Below are positions 25,913 to 35,256 of a stretch of 64,000 bases of DNA, piece by piece. Made by a program: the position numbers and the translations under genes. Origin of the DNA: Nocardia brasiliensis IFM 10847 (GTDB lineage: Bacteria; Actinomycetota; Actinomycetes; Mycobacteriales; Mycobacteriaceae); assembly GCF_000710915.1 (NCBI RefSeq), contig NZ_BAUA01000049.1, positions 24,633 to 88,632 on the forward strand, read 5' to 3'. Each line of letters starts with the position of its first letter. Position 1 is the first letter of the stretch. The notes beneath the pieces were generated by a model. The model saw only the letters and a list, made by a program, of their open reading frames with translations, was not told the origin of the DNA and did no database searches.

Positions 25913-26382
25913 AGGCCATCATCGTGTGCACCTCCGTGTCGCATGGCAACACGAAGAGGATCGCCGACGTCATGGGCCAGATCCTGGAGGCCCGGGTGGT
26001 CGAACCCGGCCAGATCAACGCTGCCGAGCTCGCCACCTACGACCTGGTGGGGTTCGGCTCGGGCATTTTCAACATGGCCTTCCACCCGGAGCTGCGTGAC
26101 TTCGTCAAGTCCCTCCCGGAGGGGCAGCGCGGCAAGGCGTTCGTGTTCGCCAGCAGCGGCTTCCCCGAGCCGAAGTTCCGGCAGTACACCCGCACGCTGT
26201 CGAAGCTGATCGAGCAGAAGGGCTTCTCGGTCGTCGACGTCTTCACCTGCCGCGGTTTCGACACCTGGCTGCCGCTCAAGATCGTCGGCGGGATCCGCAA
26301 GGGGCACCCCGACGCCGACGATCTGGACGCGGCGCGCACCTTCGCCGTCGGCCTGCGCTCCCGGATCGGCGCCCCGTCCTGA
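25909..26382 (+). CDS. Flavodoxin-family protein
   Basis: This 157-residue FMN-binding flavodoxin-like protein has the phosphate-binding loop VSHGNTKRIADVM at the start, GFGSGIFNMAFH around the flavin, and ASSGFPEP. It is probably an electron-transfer partner or NAD(P)H-dependent flavoprotein. An AAAGGAG ribosome site precedes the ATG, and a strong intrinsic terminator follows, so it is a single-gene unit. Its redox partner is not in the window. Confidence 0.88.
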   Translation: MKAIIVCTSVSHGNTKRIADVMGQILEARVVEPGQINAAELATYDLVGFGSGIFNMAFHPELRDFVKSLPEGQRGKAFVFASSGFPEPKFRQYTRTLSKLIEQKGFSVVDVFTCRGFDTWLPLKIVGGIRKGHPDADDLDAARTFAVGLRSRIGAPS

Positions 26383-26403
26383 CCTTTAGCGGGCACGCAC
26401 TCG

Positions 26404-26430
26404 AAACCCCCGGACACCCCGGGGGTTTTT
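26404..26430 (+). terminator. Intrinsic terminator of the flavodoxin gene
   Basis: AACCCCCGG pairs with CCGGGGGTT around a short ACACC loop, followed by a run of T. This is a classical rho-independent terminator 20 bases after the stop codon. Confidence 0.85.
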
Positions 26431-26508
26431 CGTGTTCCGGCAGCGTTCCCGCGGCCGGCTGCGATCGCAGCGGTACGCACAACCTTCGCAACTTCGCCGA
26501 TCCGGTTC

Positions 26509-26528
26509 CGCAAAAATAGGCATTTGCG
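26509..26528. promoter_or_regulatory. Candidate operator of the methylcitrate operon
   Basis: A perfect inverted repeat CGCAAA-N8-TTTGCG lies 42 bases before the prpD start. Similar TTTGC-containing sites serve RamB- and PrpR-type regulators of propionate genes in actinobacteria. A partial match, TTCGCAACTTCGCC, lies about 25 bases upstream. Confidence 0.45.
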
Positions 26529-26569
26529 AGGCGGTTCCGGTCCGCGCGCGGCTCGGTAGCGTGCGAAAC

Positions 26570-28072
26570 ATGAAGCATCATCTCGTTCGCACCCACCGCT
26601 CCGCCGAGCCGTTCCCGCGCGAAGAGCACCTCGCCTGGCACATCGCCGAGGTCGCCGCCGATCCGGTCGAGGTGGTGCCGGAGACCGCGGAGATGATCGT
26701 CAACCGGATCATCGACAACGCCGCGGTCGCGGCCGCGTCCATTACCCGCCGTCCGGTCGCCAACGCGCGGGCCCAGGCCCTGGCCCACCCGTACCGGCCC
26801 GGCGCCGCGGTGTTCGGCGTCGGTGGCGCCTACTCCCCCGAATGGGCCGCCTGGGCCAACGGCGTCGCCGTGCGCGAACTCGACTTCCACGACACCTTCC
26901 TGGCCGCGGAGTACTCGCACCCCGGTGACAACATTCCGCCGATCCTGGCCGTGGCCCAGCACACCGGGCGCAGCGGCGCGGACCTGATCCGTGGCCTGGC
27001 AACGGGTTACGAGATCCAGGTGGATCTGGTGCGGGCGATCTGCCTGCACGAGCACAAGATCGACCACGTCGCCCACCTCGGCCCCGCCGCCGCGGCCGGC
27101 ATCGGCACGCTGCTCGGGCTCGACACCGAGACTATCTACCAGGCAGTCGGGCAGGCGCTGCACACGACCACCGCGACCAGGCAGTCACGCAAGGGCGAGA
27201 TCTCCAGCTGGAAGGCCTACGCACCGGCGTTCGCGGGCAAGATGGCGGTCGAGGCCGTCGATCGCGCGCTGCGCGGTGAGGGTGCGCCGGCGCCGATCTG
27301 GGAGGGCGAGGACGGGGTGATCGCCTGGCTGCTCGGCGGGCCGCGGGCCGAGTACTCCGTGCCGCTGCCCGGACCGGGCGAGCCCAAGCGCGGCATCCTC
27401 GACACCTACACCAAGCAACACTCCGCGGAGTACCAGAGCCAGGCGCCGATCGATCTGGCGTTCCGCCTGCGCGAGCGGGTCGGCGATCTGGACCAGATCG
27501 CCTCGATCGTGCTGCACACCAGCCATCACACGCACTACGTGATCGGCACCGGATCCGGCGATCCGCAGAAGTTCGACCCCGCGGCCTCGCGCGAAACCCT
27601 GGACCACTCGATCATGTACATCTTCGCGGTCGCCCTGCAGGACGGCACCTGGCATCACGAACGCTCCTACGCGCCCGAGCGCGCACAGCGGCCCGACACC
27701 GTCGCACTGTGGCGCAAGATCTGCACCGCCGAGGACCCGGAGTGGACGCGCCGCTACCACTCGACCGACCCGAACGAGAAGGCGTTCGGCGCCCGCGCCG
27801 AAATCACCTTGAAGAGCGGCGAAGTCGTCACCGACGAACTCGCCGTCGCCGACGCACACCCGCTCGGCGCACGGCCGTTCGCGCGCGAACAGTACATCGC
27901 GAAGTTCCGCACGCTCGCCGACGGCGTGATCGACCCCGCCGAGCAGGATCGGTTCCTCGATGTCGCGCAGCGCACGGCCGAACTCGCACCCGCCGAGCTG
28001 AGCGGGCTCACCTTCGCTGTTTCCGACGAGGTGCTGGCACGGTCACCGCAGTCGCCCAAGGGACTGTTCTGA
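26570..28072 (+). CDS. prpD: 2-Methylcitrate dehydratase (MmgE/PrpD family)
   Basis: This 500-residue MmgE/PrpD enzyme dehydrates 2-methylcitrate to 2-methyl-cis-aconitate in propionyl-CoA disposal. Family segments include [49 protein letters not shown] and [14 protein letters not shown]. The ATG at 26570 gives the usual N-terminus ([15 protein letters not shown] shortly after). Its TGA overlaps the prpB start (TGATG). It is the first gene of prpDBC. Confidence 0.94.
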   Translation: MKHHLVRTHRSAEPFPREEHLAWHIAEVAADPVEVVPETAEMIVNRIIDNAAVAAASITRRPVANARAQALAHPYRPGAAVFGVGGAYSPEWAAWANGVAVRELDFHDTFLAAEYSHPGDNIPPILAVAQHTGRSGADLIRGLATGYEIQVDLVRAICLHEHKIDHVAHLGPAAAAGIGTLLGLDTETIYQAVGQALHTTTATRQSRKGEISSWKAYAPAFAGKMAVEAVDRALRGEGAPAPIWEGEDGVIAWLLGGPRAEYSVPLPGPGEPKRGILDTYTKQHSAEYQSQAPIDLAFRLRERVGDLDQIASIVLHTSHHTHYVIGTGSGDPQKFDPAASRETLDHSIMYIFAVALQDGTWHHERSYAPERAQRPDTVALWRKICTAEDPEWTRRYHSTDPNEKAFGARAEITLKSGEVVTDELAVADAHPLGARPFAREQYIAKFRTLADGVIDPAEQDRFLDVAQRTAELAPAELSGLTFAVSDEVLARSPQSPKGLF

Positions 28073-28986
28073 TGACCGGCCTGCTGGCGGCGGCGACCTC
28101 GGCCGCCGACAAACGCGCGGCGTTCCGGGCGGGCTTGGCCTCAGGCAGTATCCAGCGATTACCCGGCGCCTTCAATCCGTTGATTGCCAAGCTGATCCAG
28201 GAGATCGGGTTCGAAGGCGTCTACGTCTCGGGCGCGGTGGTGTCCGCCGAACTCGCGCTGCCCGATATCGGGCTCACCACGCTCAGTGAGGTCACCGAGC
28301 GCGGCCGCCAGATCGCGCGGGTCACGGATCTGCCCGTGCTCATCGACGCCGATACCGGTTTCGGTGAGCCGATGAACGCGGCCCGCACCGTGACGCTGCT
28401 GGAGGACGCCGGTATCGCGGGATGTCATCTCGAAGACCAGGTGAACCCCAAGCGCTGCGGCCATCTGGACGGCAAGGCCGTGGTGCCGACGCAGGAGATG
28501 GTGCGCCGCCTGCGCGCCGCCGTATCCGCAAGACGCGACCCGAATTTCGTGATCTGCGCGCGCACCGACGCCGCCGGTATCGAAGGCATCGATGCCGCCG
28601 TGGATCGGGCGAAGGCCTATGCCGACGCGGGAGCCGACCTGATCTTCACCGAGGCGCTCTACAGCGCAGCCGATTTCGCGAAGTTCCGCGCGGGGGTCTC
28701 GATTCCCTTGCTGGCCAACATGACCGAGTTCGGCAAGTCCAAGCTGCTGAGCGCGGGAACGCTCGAGTCGATCGGTTACAACGCGGTCATCTATCCCGTA
28801 TCCACACTGCGGCTGGCGATGTGGGCCGCCGAACAGGGCCTGCGCGAGATCTTCGCCGAGGGCACCCAGGCGGGGCTGCTCGACAAGATGCAGCACCGCA
28901 GCAGGCTCTACGAACTGCTCGACTACGAGCGCTACAACGAATTCGACTCCGAGATATTCAATTTCAGGCTGGGGAAGGACCAGTAA
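28072..28986 (+). CDS. prpB: 2-Methylisocitrate lyase
   Basis: This 304-residue isocitrate-lyase-superfamily enzyme cleaves 2-methylisocitrate to pyruvate and succinate. Marks are LPGAFNPLIAKL, VSGAVVSAELALPDIGL, DADTGFGE for magnesium binding, and the catalytic loop HLEDQVNPKRCGHLDGK with its cysteine. It is coupled to prpD upstream and to prpC downstream by overlapping stop and start codons. Confidence 0.95.
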   Translation: MTGLLAAATSAADKRAAFRAGLASGSIQRLPGAFNPLIAKLIQEIGFEGVYVSGAVVSAELALPDIGLTTLSEVTERGRQIARVTDLPVLIDADTGFGEPMNAARTVTLLEDAGIAGCHLEDQVNPKRCGHLDGKAVVPTQEMVRRLRAAVSARRDPNFVICARTDAAGIEGIDAAVDRAKAYADAGADLIFTEALYSAADFAKFRAGVSIPLLANMTEFGKSKLLSAGTLESIGYNAVIYPVSTLRLAMWAAEQGLREIFAEGTQAGLLDKMQHRSRLYELLDYERYNEFDSEIFNFRLGKDQ

Positions 28987-30146
28987 TGAACAGCGATTCG
29001 GTGCGCGACGGCGGCCGGGCGAGCGAGGCCTCCGCCATACCGACGATCTACAAGGGACTCGCGGGCGTCGTCGTCGATACCACCGCGGTGTCCAAGGTGG
29101 TGCCCGAGACCAATTCGCTGACCTACCGCGGCTACGCCGTGCAGGATCTGGCCGCACACTGCAGTTTCGAGCAGGTCGCCTACCTGCTGTGGCACGGTGA
29201 ACTGCCCGACGACGCTCAGCTGGAACGGTTCTGCCAGCAGGAGCGGGCCGCCCGCCGCGTCGATCGGTCGCTGCTGTCGCTCGTGACCAAGATGCCCGAC
29301 AACTGCCATCCGATGGACGTGGTGCGCACCGCGATCAGCTACCTCGGCGCCGAGGACCCCGCGGAGGCCGACAACAGCCCGGCGGCCAACCGCGCCAAGG
29401 CTTTACGAATGCTCGCGGTGCTGCCGACCATCGTCGCCGCCGATCACCGCCGTCGCCACGGCCAGGACCCGATCGCGCCGCATTCGCAGCTGGGCTTCGC
29501 CGAGAACTTCCTGAACATGTGCTTCGGCAAGGTCCCGTCCCGGGAACTGGTGCACGCGTTCGAGGTATCGCTGATCCTGTACGCCGAGCACAGCTTCAAC
29601 GCCTCGACCTTCGCCGCGCGGGTGGTCACCTCGACGCTGTCCGATATCTACAGCGCGGTGACCGCGGCCATCGGCGCGCTCAAGGGTCCACTGCACGGCG
29701 GCGCGAACGAGGCGGTCATGCACGACATGCTCGCGATCGGCGATCCTGCCCTGGCCGAACAGTGGTTGCGTGCCAAGCTGGCGCAAAAGGAAAAGGTGAT
29801 GGGCTTCGGCCATCGGGTCTACAAGAACGGTGATTCCCGGGTGCCGACCATGAAACAGGCGTTCCTCGACATCGCCGCCGCGACCGACGGCGCACGGTGG
29901 GTGCGGATGTACGAGATCCTCGAACGCACGATGGCCGAGGCCACCGGCCTCGCGCCCAATCTCGACTTCCCGACCGGGCCCGCGTACTACCTGCTCGGCT
30001 TCGATATCGAGGTCTTCACGCCGATCTTCGTGCTGAGCCGCATCACCGGCTGGGCCGCGCACATCATCGAACAGGGCGAATCCAACGCCTTGATCCGCCC
30101 GCTGAGCGAATACGTCGGCGTGCCACAGCGTTCGGTCGTCGCCTGA
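28986..30146 (+). CDS. prpC: 2-Methylcitrate synthase
   Basis: This 386-residue citrate-synthase-fold enzyme condenses propionyl-CoA and oxaloacetate. Catalytic residues lie in AEHSFNASTFAAR and GPLHGGANEAV (His), GFGHRVYKNGDSR (His), and the aspartate within LDFPTGPAYY. It is closer to PrpC than to GltA by operon context. Its TAA-ATG overlap couples it to prpB. The divergently placed regulator common to many prp operons is absent here. Confidence 0.93.
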   Translation: MNSDSVRDGGRASEASAIPTIYKGLAGVVVDTTAVSKVVPETNSLTYRGYAVQDLAAHCSFEQVAYLLWHGELPDDAQLERFCQQERAARRVDRSLLSLVTKMPDNCHPMDVVRTAISYLGAEDPAEADNSPAANRAKALRMLAVLPTIVAADHRRRHGQDPIAPHSQLGFAENFLNMCFGKVPSRELVHAFEVSLILYAEHSFNASTFAARVVTSTLSDIYSAVTAAIGALKGPLHGGANEAVMHDMLAIGDPALAEQWLRAKLAQKEKVMGFGHRVYKNGDSRVPTMKQAFLDIAAATDGARWVRMYEILERTMAEATGLAPNLDFPTGPAYYLLGFDIEVFTPIFVLSRITGWAAHIIEQGESNALIRPLSEYVGVPQRSVVA

Positions 30147-30210
30147 TCTCGATCACCCGAAACCGCCAGGTCCTGCCCTGCTGGGGGAACTCATCGTGGA
30201 AGATGGATGA

Positions 30211-30885
30211 ATGCCCCCAGCAGCACGTCGTGCGAAGAGCGCAGGCCGGCCACCCCGGTTGTCCCTGGAGGCGGTCGTCGCCGCGGCCACCCGCATCCTG
30301 GAGTCCGAAGGGTCGGAGAAGCTGTCCATGCGGCGCCTGGCACACGAACTCGGCACCGCGCCCATGGCCCCCTACTACTACGTGCGCGACAAGGACGAAC
30401 TGCTCCTGCTGGTGCTGGAGACGCACGCCAAAGGCCTTCCGCGCCCGGAACTTCCGGCCGATCCCCGAGCACGGCTCATCGCCACCGCGACCCTGCTGTT
30501 CGAACTGCTCGCCGAGCGCCCATGGATCATCGAGGTACTGACCGGCGACGACCTGATGGCCGACTCCGCGCTCTGGTTCGTCGAGATGATGCTGGGCGCC
30601 GCGGTCGACTACGGTTGCACGCCGGAGGAAGCCGTCACCGTGTACCGCACGATCTGGTACTACATCGTCGGCAACCTGATCGTGCGGGTGCACCGGGAAC
30701 GACGCCGGGCCAGAGGCTCCGACATCTACGAGGAACAGGCCATCGGCGCCGTCCCGGCCGACACCCACCCGCATCTCGCGGCGGTCGCGCGGCGCTGGCC
30801 CGAGCTCACCGCCCGCGATTCGCATCGCGAGGGTCTGACCGCGATCGTCGACGGCCTGCTCGCGACCTGCCGGGGAGACAACTAG
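30211..30885 (+). CDS. TetR-family regulator
   Basis: This 224-residue regulator has an N-terminal TetR helix-turn-helix (LSLEAVVAAATRILESEG, MRRLAHELGTAPMAPYYYV) and a variable C-terminal ligand domain with a TetR_C-like RPWIIEVL start. A GGAAGATGG site precedes the ATG at 30211. Its last codons overlap the convergent ABC transporter stop by four bases. It may repress that transporter operon, whose promoter carries a palindrome (34441-34450). Confidence 0.9.
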   Translation: MPPAARRAKSAGRPPRLSLEAVVAAATRILESEGSEKLSMRRLAHELGTAPMAPYYYVRDKDELLLLVLETHAKGLPRPELPADPRARLIATATLLFELLAERPWIIEVLTGDDLMADSALWFVEMMLGAAVDYGCTPEEAVTVYRTIWYYIVGNLIVRVHRERRRARGSDIYEEQAIGAVPADTHPHLAAVARRWPELTARDSHREGLTAIVDGLLATCRGDN

Positions 30886-32594
30886 CTCCCGGCGGGGGTA
30901 AGCGACAGATGCCAGAAATCGGCGTACCGGCCCGCGCGGCGCAGCAATTCGTCGTGCGTGCCCTGCTCCACGATCCGGCCGCCGTCCAGGAAGACGATCC
31001 GGTCGGCCCGCTGCACGGTCCGCAACCGGTGCGCGACCAGCACCACGGTCCGTCCCGCCAGCAACCGCTCGATGCCCACGTGCACCGCCGCCTCGTTCAC
31101 CGGGTCCAGCGCCGAGGTCACCTCGTCCAGCAGCACGATCGGGGCATTCTTCAGCAGCGCACGAGCGATCGAAACCCGTTGGCGCTCACCGCCGGACAGC
31201 AGCGCACCGCCTTCCCCGACCTGCGTCGCCCAGCCCTCGGGCAGGCGCTCGATCACCTCGTCCAGGCGCGCCGCGGTCGCCGCCGCCCGCACCGCGTCCG
31301 CGTCGGCGCCGGGACGCCCGAGCCGCACGTTGTCCTCGATCGTGCCGTCGAAGAGATAGACGTCCTGGAAGACGATGGCGATCTGATCCATGAGCACCTC
31401 GGTGCTGATCTCGCGCACGTCCACGCCGCCGACGCGCACCGCGCCCGCGTCGACGTCGTAGAACCGCGCGAGCAGCTGCAGCAGTGTGCTCTTGCCCGCC
31501 CCGGACGGTCCGACCACCGCGAGCCGCCGGCCCGTCGGCACCGACAACGACAGCTCGTCGATCAGTGTGCGGCCGTGCTGCCGGAACGTCACCGCGTCGA
31601 ACTCCAGATCATGATCGCGGGGCTGGACGGGAGCAGCGGGCTCCGGCAGCGGCGCGGCGCGCAACACGGCGTCGAGCTGAGCCAGTTCCGCCCGCGCGCC
31701 GCGCATCTTGCCGCCGATCTCCGCCAGGGCCAGCAGCGGATCCGCGCATCGCGCGGCCAGCACGAGGATCACCAAAACCTCTGCCGCGCCTACCGTTCCA
31801 TGCAGGGCCAGATACGCGCCCAGTGCCAGGAGTGCGGTGAAGAACGCCTGCACCGTGAGCGTCAGGCCGAGAATGCCGGGCAACGCCGACAGCGTCGAAC
31901 GGCGCGCCGCGCGCTGCACGCCCGACAGTGCGTCATCGAGTGACCGGAAGCGTTCGCCGGTCCGGCCGCCCGCCCGCAGCACCGGCTGTGCCTGCAGGTA
32001 TTCGATGACACGTGCGGTCGATTCGGCGCTGCGTTCGCAGCGTTCGGCGTCGGTCGCGGCCATCGAGCGCCCGGTCCACACCTGCACCGCCGCCACGACC
32101 GGCACGGCGAGCAGCGCCGCCAAGCCGAGCTGCCAGTTGAACGCGAACATCACGACCACGATCGTCAACGGCGTCACCAGCGCGGAAATGAAGGGCGACA
32201 ACAGATGTGCCGCCCCACTCATCGCTTGCAGCACGCCCTCGCCGGCCAGCGCCGACACCTCCCCTACGCGGCGAGAAGTGAACCAGCCCAGGGGCAATCG
32301 GGCCAGATGATCGCCGAAGCGGTGGTACACCCCGCTCAGCATCGCCGTCCCGACCCGGAACCCGGACAGGTCGCTGCGATAGCGCAACAGCGCGTAGGCC
32401 GCGACCGCGGCCCCGAACGCGATCAGCCACGGCCACGCGTGCGCCGGAGCGCTCCCGAACAACGCCCGCAGCACCGGTACCAACAGCGCGTAGGACAATC
32501 CCTCGGCCACCGCGGTCACGGTCATCAGGGCGACGGTACGACGCATCGGCCGGGCGTATTCATCCCCGAGCAGGTGCAACAGCATGCGAATCAT
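30882..32594 (-). CDS. ABC half-transporter, permease-ATPase fusion, second subunit
   Basis: This 570-residue exporter-fold protein has six membrane helices followed by an ATPase domain (Walker A GPSGAGKST, signature LSGGERQRVS, Walker B IVLLDEVTSALD, H-loop AHRL), all intact. It starts inside the stop of its partner (ATGA), so the two form a heterodimer. The pair resembles the YbtP/YbtQ and IrtA/IrtB group, exporter-fold systems that can import siderophores, but it could equally be an exporter. The N-terminal siderophore-reductase domain of IrtA is missing. Confidence 0.9.
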   Translation of the reverse strand: MIRMLLHLLGDEYARPMRRTVALMTVTAVAEGLSYALLVPVLRALFGSAPAHAWPWLIAFGAAVAAYALLRYRSDLSGFRVGTAMLSGVYHRFGDHLARLPLGWFTSRRVGEVSALAGEGVLQAMSGAAHLLSPFISALVTPLTIVVVMFAFNWQLGLAALLAVPVVAAVQVWTGRSMAATDAERCERSAESTARVIEYLQAQPVLRAGGRTGERFRSLDDALSGVQRAARRSTLSALPGILGLTLTVQAFFTALLALGAYLALHGTVGAAEVLVILVLAARCADPLLALAEIGGKMRGARAELAQLDAVLRAAPLPEPAAPVQPRDHDLEFDAVTFRQHGRTLIDELSLSVPTGRRLAVVGPSGAGKSTLLQLLARFYDVDAGAVRVGGVDVREISTEVLMDQIAIVFQDVYLFDGTIEDNVRLGRPGADADAVRAAATAARLDEVIERLPEGWATQVGEGGALLSGGERQRVSIARALLKNAPIVLLDEVTSALDPVNEAAVHVGIERLLAGRTVVLVAHRLRTVQRADRIVFLDGGRIVEQGTHDELLRRAGRYADFWHLSLTPAGS

Positions 32595-34423
32595 CGGAGT
32601 TCTCCTTGCAGTGCGCCACCGTAGGTTTCGATCTCGTCGGTGCGCGCGGCTCGGTGGGATCGCCAGAATTCGGCGAACTTGCCGTTGCGGTCGAGCAATT
32701 CGGCCGGGCGACCGCGCTCGACGATGACGCCGTCGTCGAGTACCGCGACGAGGTCCGCGTCGGCGACGGTCTCCAGCCGGTGCGCGATGACCAGCATCGT
32801 CCGGTCGCCGCTCGAGGTCGCGAGCGCGGTGCGCACCGCGTGCTCGGTCTGCGGATCGGCGAACGCCGTCGCCTCGTCCAACACCAGCACCGGGGCGGCG
32901 GAGAGCAGTGCGCGCGCGATCGAAATCCGTTGCGCCTCACCGCCGGACAGTTTCACGTCGACGCCGACGACCGAGTCGTACCCGTGCGGCAGTTCGAGAA
33001 TCCGGTCATGGATGTTCGCCAGCCGAGCGATGCGCTCCACGTCCGCGCGGTCCGCGTGAGGCACCGCGAGGGCGATGTTGTCCGCGATCGACGCGCGCAG
33101 CAGGCGGACGTCCTGGAAGACGAAGGCGACCCGCCGATACAGCTCCGCGCTGCTCAGGTCGCGCAGATCGATACCGCCCAGGGTGACCGAGCCGTGGGTC
33201 GGATCGAAGAACCGTGGCAACAGCTGCACCAGCGTGGACTTGCCGCTGCCCGAGGGGCCGACGAGCGCGGTGACCGTCCCCGGTTCGAGCACCAGGTCGA
33301 TGCCGCGCAGCACCACGCGGTCGGCGGCATAGCCGAACCGGACCTCGCGCAGTTCGACCCGATGCCCCTGCGGCACAAGCGGTTGCGCGGGTTCCGGCAG
33401 CGGTGGCACCGCGAGCACCTCTTTGATCCGGCCGACCGCGCGCCCGGCGGCCTGCAGGTCGTCGAAGCCGTGCCCCAGTGCCGCCACCGGCGCGGTCAGC
33501 CCCAGTCCCAACAGCAGGAACGGGAGTAGATCCGCCGGTGCCAGCGAACCGTTCGTGATCAACGCCGTGCCACCGAGCAACAGCACCAGCAGCACGAACG
33601 GCGGCGACAGCGCCAGCTGCATACCCGCCGCGATGCCGGAGATGCCGAATACCCAACGCCGGAACGTCTCGGTGAAAGTGTCTGCCGCCGTGCGGAACTC
33701 GCGATGCGCGCGAGCACCGCCGCCGAAGGCTTTGATCACCGCTATCCCCTGCACGAATTCGATGGCGGCACTGGAGATCCGGCCCATCGCCGCGTCGATC
33801 TGCGTTTGCTCGCGCTGTCGCTTCGCCGTCATGAACAGCGGCACGTGCGCGACCGCGAGCAGCACCGGGATCATCGCGATCAAGGTGAGGCGCCAATCGA
33901 TGGCGAACAGGTAGACCAGCGAAACCAGTGGCACCACGAAGGCCGCGACCAGTTCACCCGGGGCGTGCGCGATGAGCGGGTGCACCGCGCTCACGTCCGG
34001 CCCCACCACCTTCGCCAGCTCACCGGTCCGCCGGCGGGAGAACCAGCCGATCGGCACCCGCCCCAGTCGCGCCGCCAGCAGGCGGCGAAAAGACAATTGC
34101 ACCCGCGCGTCGAGCAGGTGCCCGACCCCCGACGACGCCCCGGTGAACAACAGTCGCACCAGCAGCCCGCCCGCCCCGATCAGCACCACGGTCCACACCC
34201 GCGCGTCGTCGACCGGACCGGGCGACAACAGGGTTCGCCCCAACTCCACCACCGCGAGCAATGGCGCCAACCCGGCCACCGCCCCGACGATCTGCAACAC
34301 CGCGACCAGCGCGAAGGCAGGCGCATACGGCCGCACCAACTCCGCCACCCTCGGTTCCGTTCCGCCGCTGTCCGCCACCGTCGCAGATCGCTCGGTCGCC
34401 GCAGCGAGGTCGATGGCGTCCAT
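32591..34423 (-). CDS. ABC half-transporter, permease-ATPase fusion, first subunit
   Basis: This 610-residue partner has six transmembrane helices (GWFSRRRTGELAKVV in the coupling region) and an ATPase domain with GPSGSGKST, VKLSGGEAQRIS, VLVLDEATAFADP and AHRL. Where ABC2 has the D-loop SALD, this copy has AFAD. A heterodimeric pump of this type usually has asymmetric ATPase sites. It is the promoter-proximal gene of a two-gene operon. The lanthipeptide cluster begins 2.8 kb away, but its own MFS exporter makes a direct link uncertain. Confidence 0.9.
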   Translation of the reverse strand: MDAIDLAAATERSATVADSGGTEPRVAELVRPYAPAFALVAVLQIVGAVAGLAPLLAVVELGRTLLSPGPVDDARVWTVVLIGAGGLLVRLLFTGASSGVGHLLDARVQLSFRRLLAARLGRVPIGWFSRRRTGELAKVVGPDVSAVHPLIAHAPGELVAAFVVPLVSLVYLFAIDWRLTLIAMIPVLLAVAHVPLFMTAKRQREQTQIDAAMGRISSAAIEFVQGIAVIKAFGGGARAHREFRTAADTFTETFRRWVFGISGIAAGMQLALSPPFVLLVLLLGGTALITNGSLAPADLLPFLLLGLGLTAPVAALGHGFDDLQAAGRAVGRIKEVLAVPPLPEPAQPLVPQGHRVELREVRFGYAADRVVLRGIDLVLEPGTVTALVGPSGSGKSTLVQLLPRFFDPTHGSVTLGGIDLRDLSSAELYRRVAFVFQDVRLLRASIADNIALAVPHADRADVERIARLANIHDRILELPHGYDSVVGVDVKLSGGEAQRISIARALLSAAPVLVLDEATAFADPQTEHAVRTALATSSGDRTMLVIAHRLETVADADLVAVLDDGVIVERGRPAELLDRNGKFAEFWRSHRAARTDEIETYGGALQGELR

Positions 34424-34440
34424 CCCGCCTCCTCATTTTC

Positions 34441-34450
34441 GTACGCGTAC
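34441..34450. promoter_or_regulatory. Palindrome GTACGCGTAC at the ABC transporter promoter
   Basis: A perfect 10-base palindrome flanked by TTTC and AAAC lies 17 bases upstream of the first ABC gene. Operators of TetR-family repressors often have this form, and a TetR gene converges on the end of this operon. Confidence 0.45.
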
Positions 34451-34605
34451 AAACAGACTACAACGCCTTCCCTCCGTCGGCGACTCCCGAGTCCAGATCG
34501 GCAACAACCGCGGCCACATCAACGGCTGGACCACCCATGCCCGAATCTTCGGCCTCTGCACCGCAATAGAAGGCATTCCCCGCCGCAACACCGCGCACAA
34601 GACGG

Positions 34606-35256
34606 TCAGGTCATGAGGCCGCTCTGGTAGGCGAGAACGACGGCTTGGGTGCGGTCGCGGGAGGCGGTTTTGGCGATCACGTGGGCAACGTGGGTGCGGG
34701 TGGTCGCGGGGCTGATGAACAGTTCGGCGCTGATCTCGGCGTTGGAACGGCCCAAGGCCATGAGTACGAGCACTTCTCGTTCTCTGGCGGTCAGCGCGGT
34801 GAGGGCGGCGGGGGCGGTGACCGCGCGTGGGCCCGCGCGGCGCAGCGCGCCGAGGACGCTGCCGACGATCGCGGGATCGAGCCAGCCGTCGCCGGCCGCG
34901 CAGCAGCGCACGGCCTGGGCGAGATCGGCGGGGGCGGCGTGTTTGAGCAGGAAGCCGCTGGCTCCCGCGGCGAGCGCCTCCTGTACGGCGATGTCTTCGT
35001 GAAAGGTGGTGAGCACCAGGACCGCCGGCGCGTCGGGGGTGCTGGTGATCGCCTTGGTCGCTTCGATACCGTCCAGCACCGGCATCCGCAGGTCCATCAG
35101 AACCACTTGGGGACTCAGGGTTTTCACGGCTTCGATGGCGACAGCACCGTCGGCGGCCTCGCCGATCACCTCGATGTCGGGAGTGGCGCTCAGCAGCAGG
35201 ACGCAGCCCGCGCGCACCAGCGCCTCGTCCTCGGCGACGACCACGGTGATCGTCAT
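34606..35256 (-). CDS. NarL/LuxR-family response regulator
   Basis: This 216-residue regulator has a receiver domain (VVVAEDEALVRAG, phosphoacceptor in VVLMDLRMPVLDG, LLKH lysine) and a LuxR-type helix-turn-helix (LTAREREVLVLMALGRSNAEI, SPATTRTHVAHVI). The ATG at 35256 overlaps the kinase stop. It lies between the ABC transporter operon and the lanthipeptide genes and could control either. Confidence 0.9.
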   Translation of the reverse strand: MTITVVVAEDEALVRAGCVLLLSATPDIEVIGEAADGAVAIEAVKTLSPQVVLMDLRMPVLDGIEATKAITSTPDAPAVLVLTTFHEDIAVQEALAAGASGFLLKHAAPADLAQAVRCCAAGDGWLDPAIVGSVLGALRRAGPRAVTAPAALTALTAREREVLVLMALGRSNAEISAELFISPATTRTHVAHVIAKTASRDRTQAVVLAYQSGLMT

